Below are positions 62,813-64,000 of a stretch of 64,000 nt of DNA, one piece after another. The DNA is from Rubricoccus marinus (GTDB taxonomy: Bacteria > Bacteroidota > Rhodothermia > Rhodothermales > Rubricoccaceae). The notes beneath the pieces are model-generated. The model had not been told where the DNA came from. It saw nothing but the letters and a program-made list of their open reading frames with translations, and made no database searches. How positions within the stretch are numbered: position 1 is the first letter of the stretch; each line of letters opens with the position of its first letter. A program made the translations under genes and the position numbers. The stretch covers positions 2,767,100 to 2,831,099 of the forward strand of contig NZ_MQWB01000001.1 of the NCBI RefSeq assembly GCF_002257665.1, read 5' to 3'.

Positions 62813-63787
62813 GTGCTCGCGATCCAAACCCGGGGCCTCGCCAAGACCTACTCCGGCCGCCCCCCCGTCGTCGCCCTCCGCCCGCTGGACCTGGACGTGC
62901 AGCCCGGCGAGATCTTCGGCCTCCTCGGCCCCAACGGCGCGGGCAAGACCACGCTCGTCAAGCTGCTGCTCGGCATCGTGCACCCCACCGAGGGCGAGGC
63001 GTCGATGTTCGGCACGAGTGTCACCGAGCCTCTGGCGCGGAAGCCGGTGGGCTTCCTTCCCGAGAACCACCGCTTCCCGGACTACCTCACGGCGCGCCAG
63101 ACCCTGGACCTCTTCGCGCGCATGGCCGGCGCGGACAGCGCGCGCGCCCCGGCTCTGCTGGAAAAGGTGCGCCTCGCGGGTGCCGCGGACCGGAAGGTCA
63201 AGACGTTCTCCAAGGGCATGATGCAGCGGCTCGGCATTGCCCAGGCGCTTATGGCCGGCCCCAAGCTCGTCTTCCTAGATGAGCCCACCGACGGCGTGGA
63301 CCCGGTCGGCCGGCGCGAGATCCGGGACCTCCTGCTGGAGCTCGCCGCCGAGGGCGTGACGCTGTTTCTCAACTCGCACCTGCTCAGCGAGATCGAGCGC
63401 GTCTGCACGCGCGTCGCCATCATGAAAGAGGGTGAGATCGTGCGCGACGGGACCGTCGAGGCGCTGACCCAAACGGGCCGCCTCTGGCGCCTGCGCGCGA
63501 CGCCCATTCCCGAATCCGTGGCCCACACCATCGGCGGCACGCTGCAGCCCGACCCGGCGCCCATCCTCTCGCCAGAGGCCTCTGCGGCCGCCGCCTCTGG
63601 CGAGACGCCGCTGCGCGGCTACACCCTCGCCGCACCCGACCGCGCCGCCCTCAACACCGCGTTGGACGCGATGCGAGCCTCTGGCGTCGAGATCGAGGCC
63701 GTGGAGCCGCTTCGGCAATCGCTGGAAGACCTCTTCGTCGAGGTTGTGAGCGAGCCCTCCGGCGCGCCCGTAGCCGACTCCCTGTAG
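62813..63787 (+). CDS. ABC transporter ATP-binding protein (exporter type)
   Basis: I chose the GTG at 62813 (VLAIQTRGLAKTYSG, 324 residues); a GTG nine codons earlier is possible. The ATPase has Walker A LLGPNGAGKTTLVKLL, signature TFSKGMMQR (a variant of LSGGQ), Walker B LVFLDEPTDGVDP and the switch LFLNSHLLSEIERV. A C-terminal regulatory part (about 215-324) follows. It is the CcmA/NatA-like group that pairs with a separate permease, whose gene begins 70 bases downstream. The substrate is unknown. Iterated elements sit in the regulatory part. Confidence 0.93.
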   Translation: MLAIQTRGLAKTYSGRPPVVALRPLDLDVQPGEIFGLLGPNGAGKTTLVKLLLGIVHPTEGEASMFGTSVTEPLARKPVGFLPENHRFPDYLTARQTLDLFARMAGADSARAPALLEKVRLAGAADRKVKTFSKGMMQRLGIAQALMAGPKLVFLDEPTDGVDPVGRREIRDLLLELAAEGVTLFLNSHLLSEIERVCTRVAIMKEGEIVRDGTVEALTQTGRLWRLRATPIPESVAHTIGGTLQPDPAPILSPEASAAAASGETPLRGYTLAAPDRAALNTALDAMRASGVEIEAVEPLRQSLEDLFVEVVSEPSGAPVADSL

Positions 63788-63804
63788 CCTCTGGCGCCAG
63801 AGGC
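63787..63804. repeat. Palindromic pair fused to a TAG stop
   Basis: GCCTCTGGCGCCAGAGGC starts on the G of the ABC ATPase stop codon, in the short gap before the permease gene. If it terminated fully it would separate two genes of one transporter, so here it is more likely neutral or a partial attenuator. Confidence 0.85.
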
Positions 63805-63857
63805 CTCCTCTGTCCCACCGCTTTCGGACCATCAGCCTCTCTGGCTTCCCCTCCTCT

Positions 63858-64000
63858 ATGCTCGGCGTCCTCCTCCTCACCCTCCGCGAGCTCCGCGCCA
63901 AGTGGATCGTCGTGGGCCTGTTCGTCATCGCGACGGTGATCTGGGGCACGATGGCCCTCGCGCTGCAGTTGGATGTCGTGGACGGCTCGCTCGCGGGCGC
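63858..64000 (+). CDS. ABC-2 type permease, N-terminal fragment
   Basis: The frame runs off the window end. The visible 47 residues begin MLGVLLLTLRELRAKWIVV and continue into a hydrophobic helix (GLFVIATVIWGTMALALQL). The position behind an exporter-type ABC ATPase, with an RELRAKW lead-in typical of ABC-2 permeases, suggests the membrane partner of that ATPase. Confidence 0.7.
   Translation, partial: MLGVLLLTLRELRAKWIVVGLFVIATVIWGTMALALQLDVVDGSLAG

Overview
The window is GC-rich (about 70 %) bacterial DNA, tightly packed with about 45 genes on both strands. I see no rRNA, tRNA, CRISPR array or insertion sequence. Five proteins end in a Por-secretion (type IX, T9SS) sorting domain. With PEGA-domain signalling proteins, ArsA-HSP20 fusion ATPases, a TonB receptor, C-rich leaders and almost no Shine-Dalgarno sites, this points to the Bacteroidota/Rhodothermota group, probably a Rhodothermota relative such as Rubricoccaceae. 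That placement is an inference from gene content.

Layout. 0-7.4 kb: a serine hydrolase, then a minus-strand operon of Ser/Thr kinase, PP2C phosphatase and two PEGA proteins, and a small Spy-like protein. 7.7-9.7 kb: a LytS/LytTR two-component pair. 9.8-16.4 kb: two large T9SS surface proteins. 16.6-19.9 kb: an ECF sigma factor next to a TPR Ser/Thr kinase. 20-28.6 kb: an HExxH metalloprotease, an ArsA ATPase, a PcrA helicase and small lipoproteins. 28.7-32.7 kb: a minus-strand housekeeping cluster (trmH, tilS, hpt, AI-2E permease). 32.9-37.6 kb: two envelope proteins and a subtilase with a T9SS tail. 37.8-43.8 kb: mutL, gpmI, small membrane proteins and an MtfA-like peptidase. 43.9-50.7 kb: a seven-repeat adhesin-like T9SS protein and a two-gene unit of S74-chaperone protein plus T9SS cargo. 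51.1-54.6 kb: a TonB receptor and PepSY protein, probably for iron uptake. 55-57.6 kb: lon. 57.7-64 kb: a small barrel, an HhH lipoprotein, a phosphodiesterase, a cytochrome P450, and an ABC exporter cut by the window end.

The most striking signal is a dispersed 9-10 bp element, (G)CCTCTGGCG and its complement CGCCAGAGG(C). I counted about 40 copies by hand in the first 10 kb, in nearly equal orientation, where base composition predicts fewer than one. It sits inside almost every gene, including mutL, tilS, pcrA and lon, and writes short peptide signatures (Ala-Ser-Gly, Pro-Leu-Ala, Leu-Trp-Arg, Ala-Arg-Gly, Pro-Glu-Ala, Arg-Gln-Arg). Between genes it forms inverted pairs: perfect 16-36 bp palindromes or terminator-like hairpins, several starting on the G of a TAG stop. 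The pattern resembles cyanobacterial HIP1 or the DNA-uptake sequences of Neisseria and Haemophilus, with a different sequence and very high density. The 1.5 kb S74 gene at 49.2-50.7 kb has none, which suggests recent arrival.
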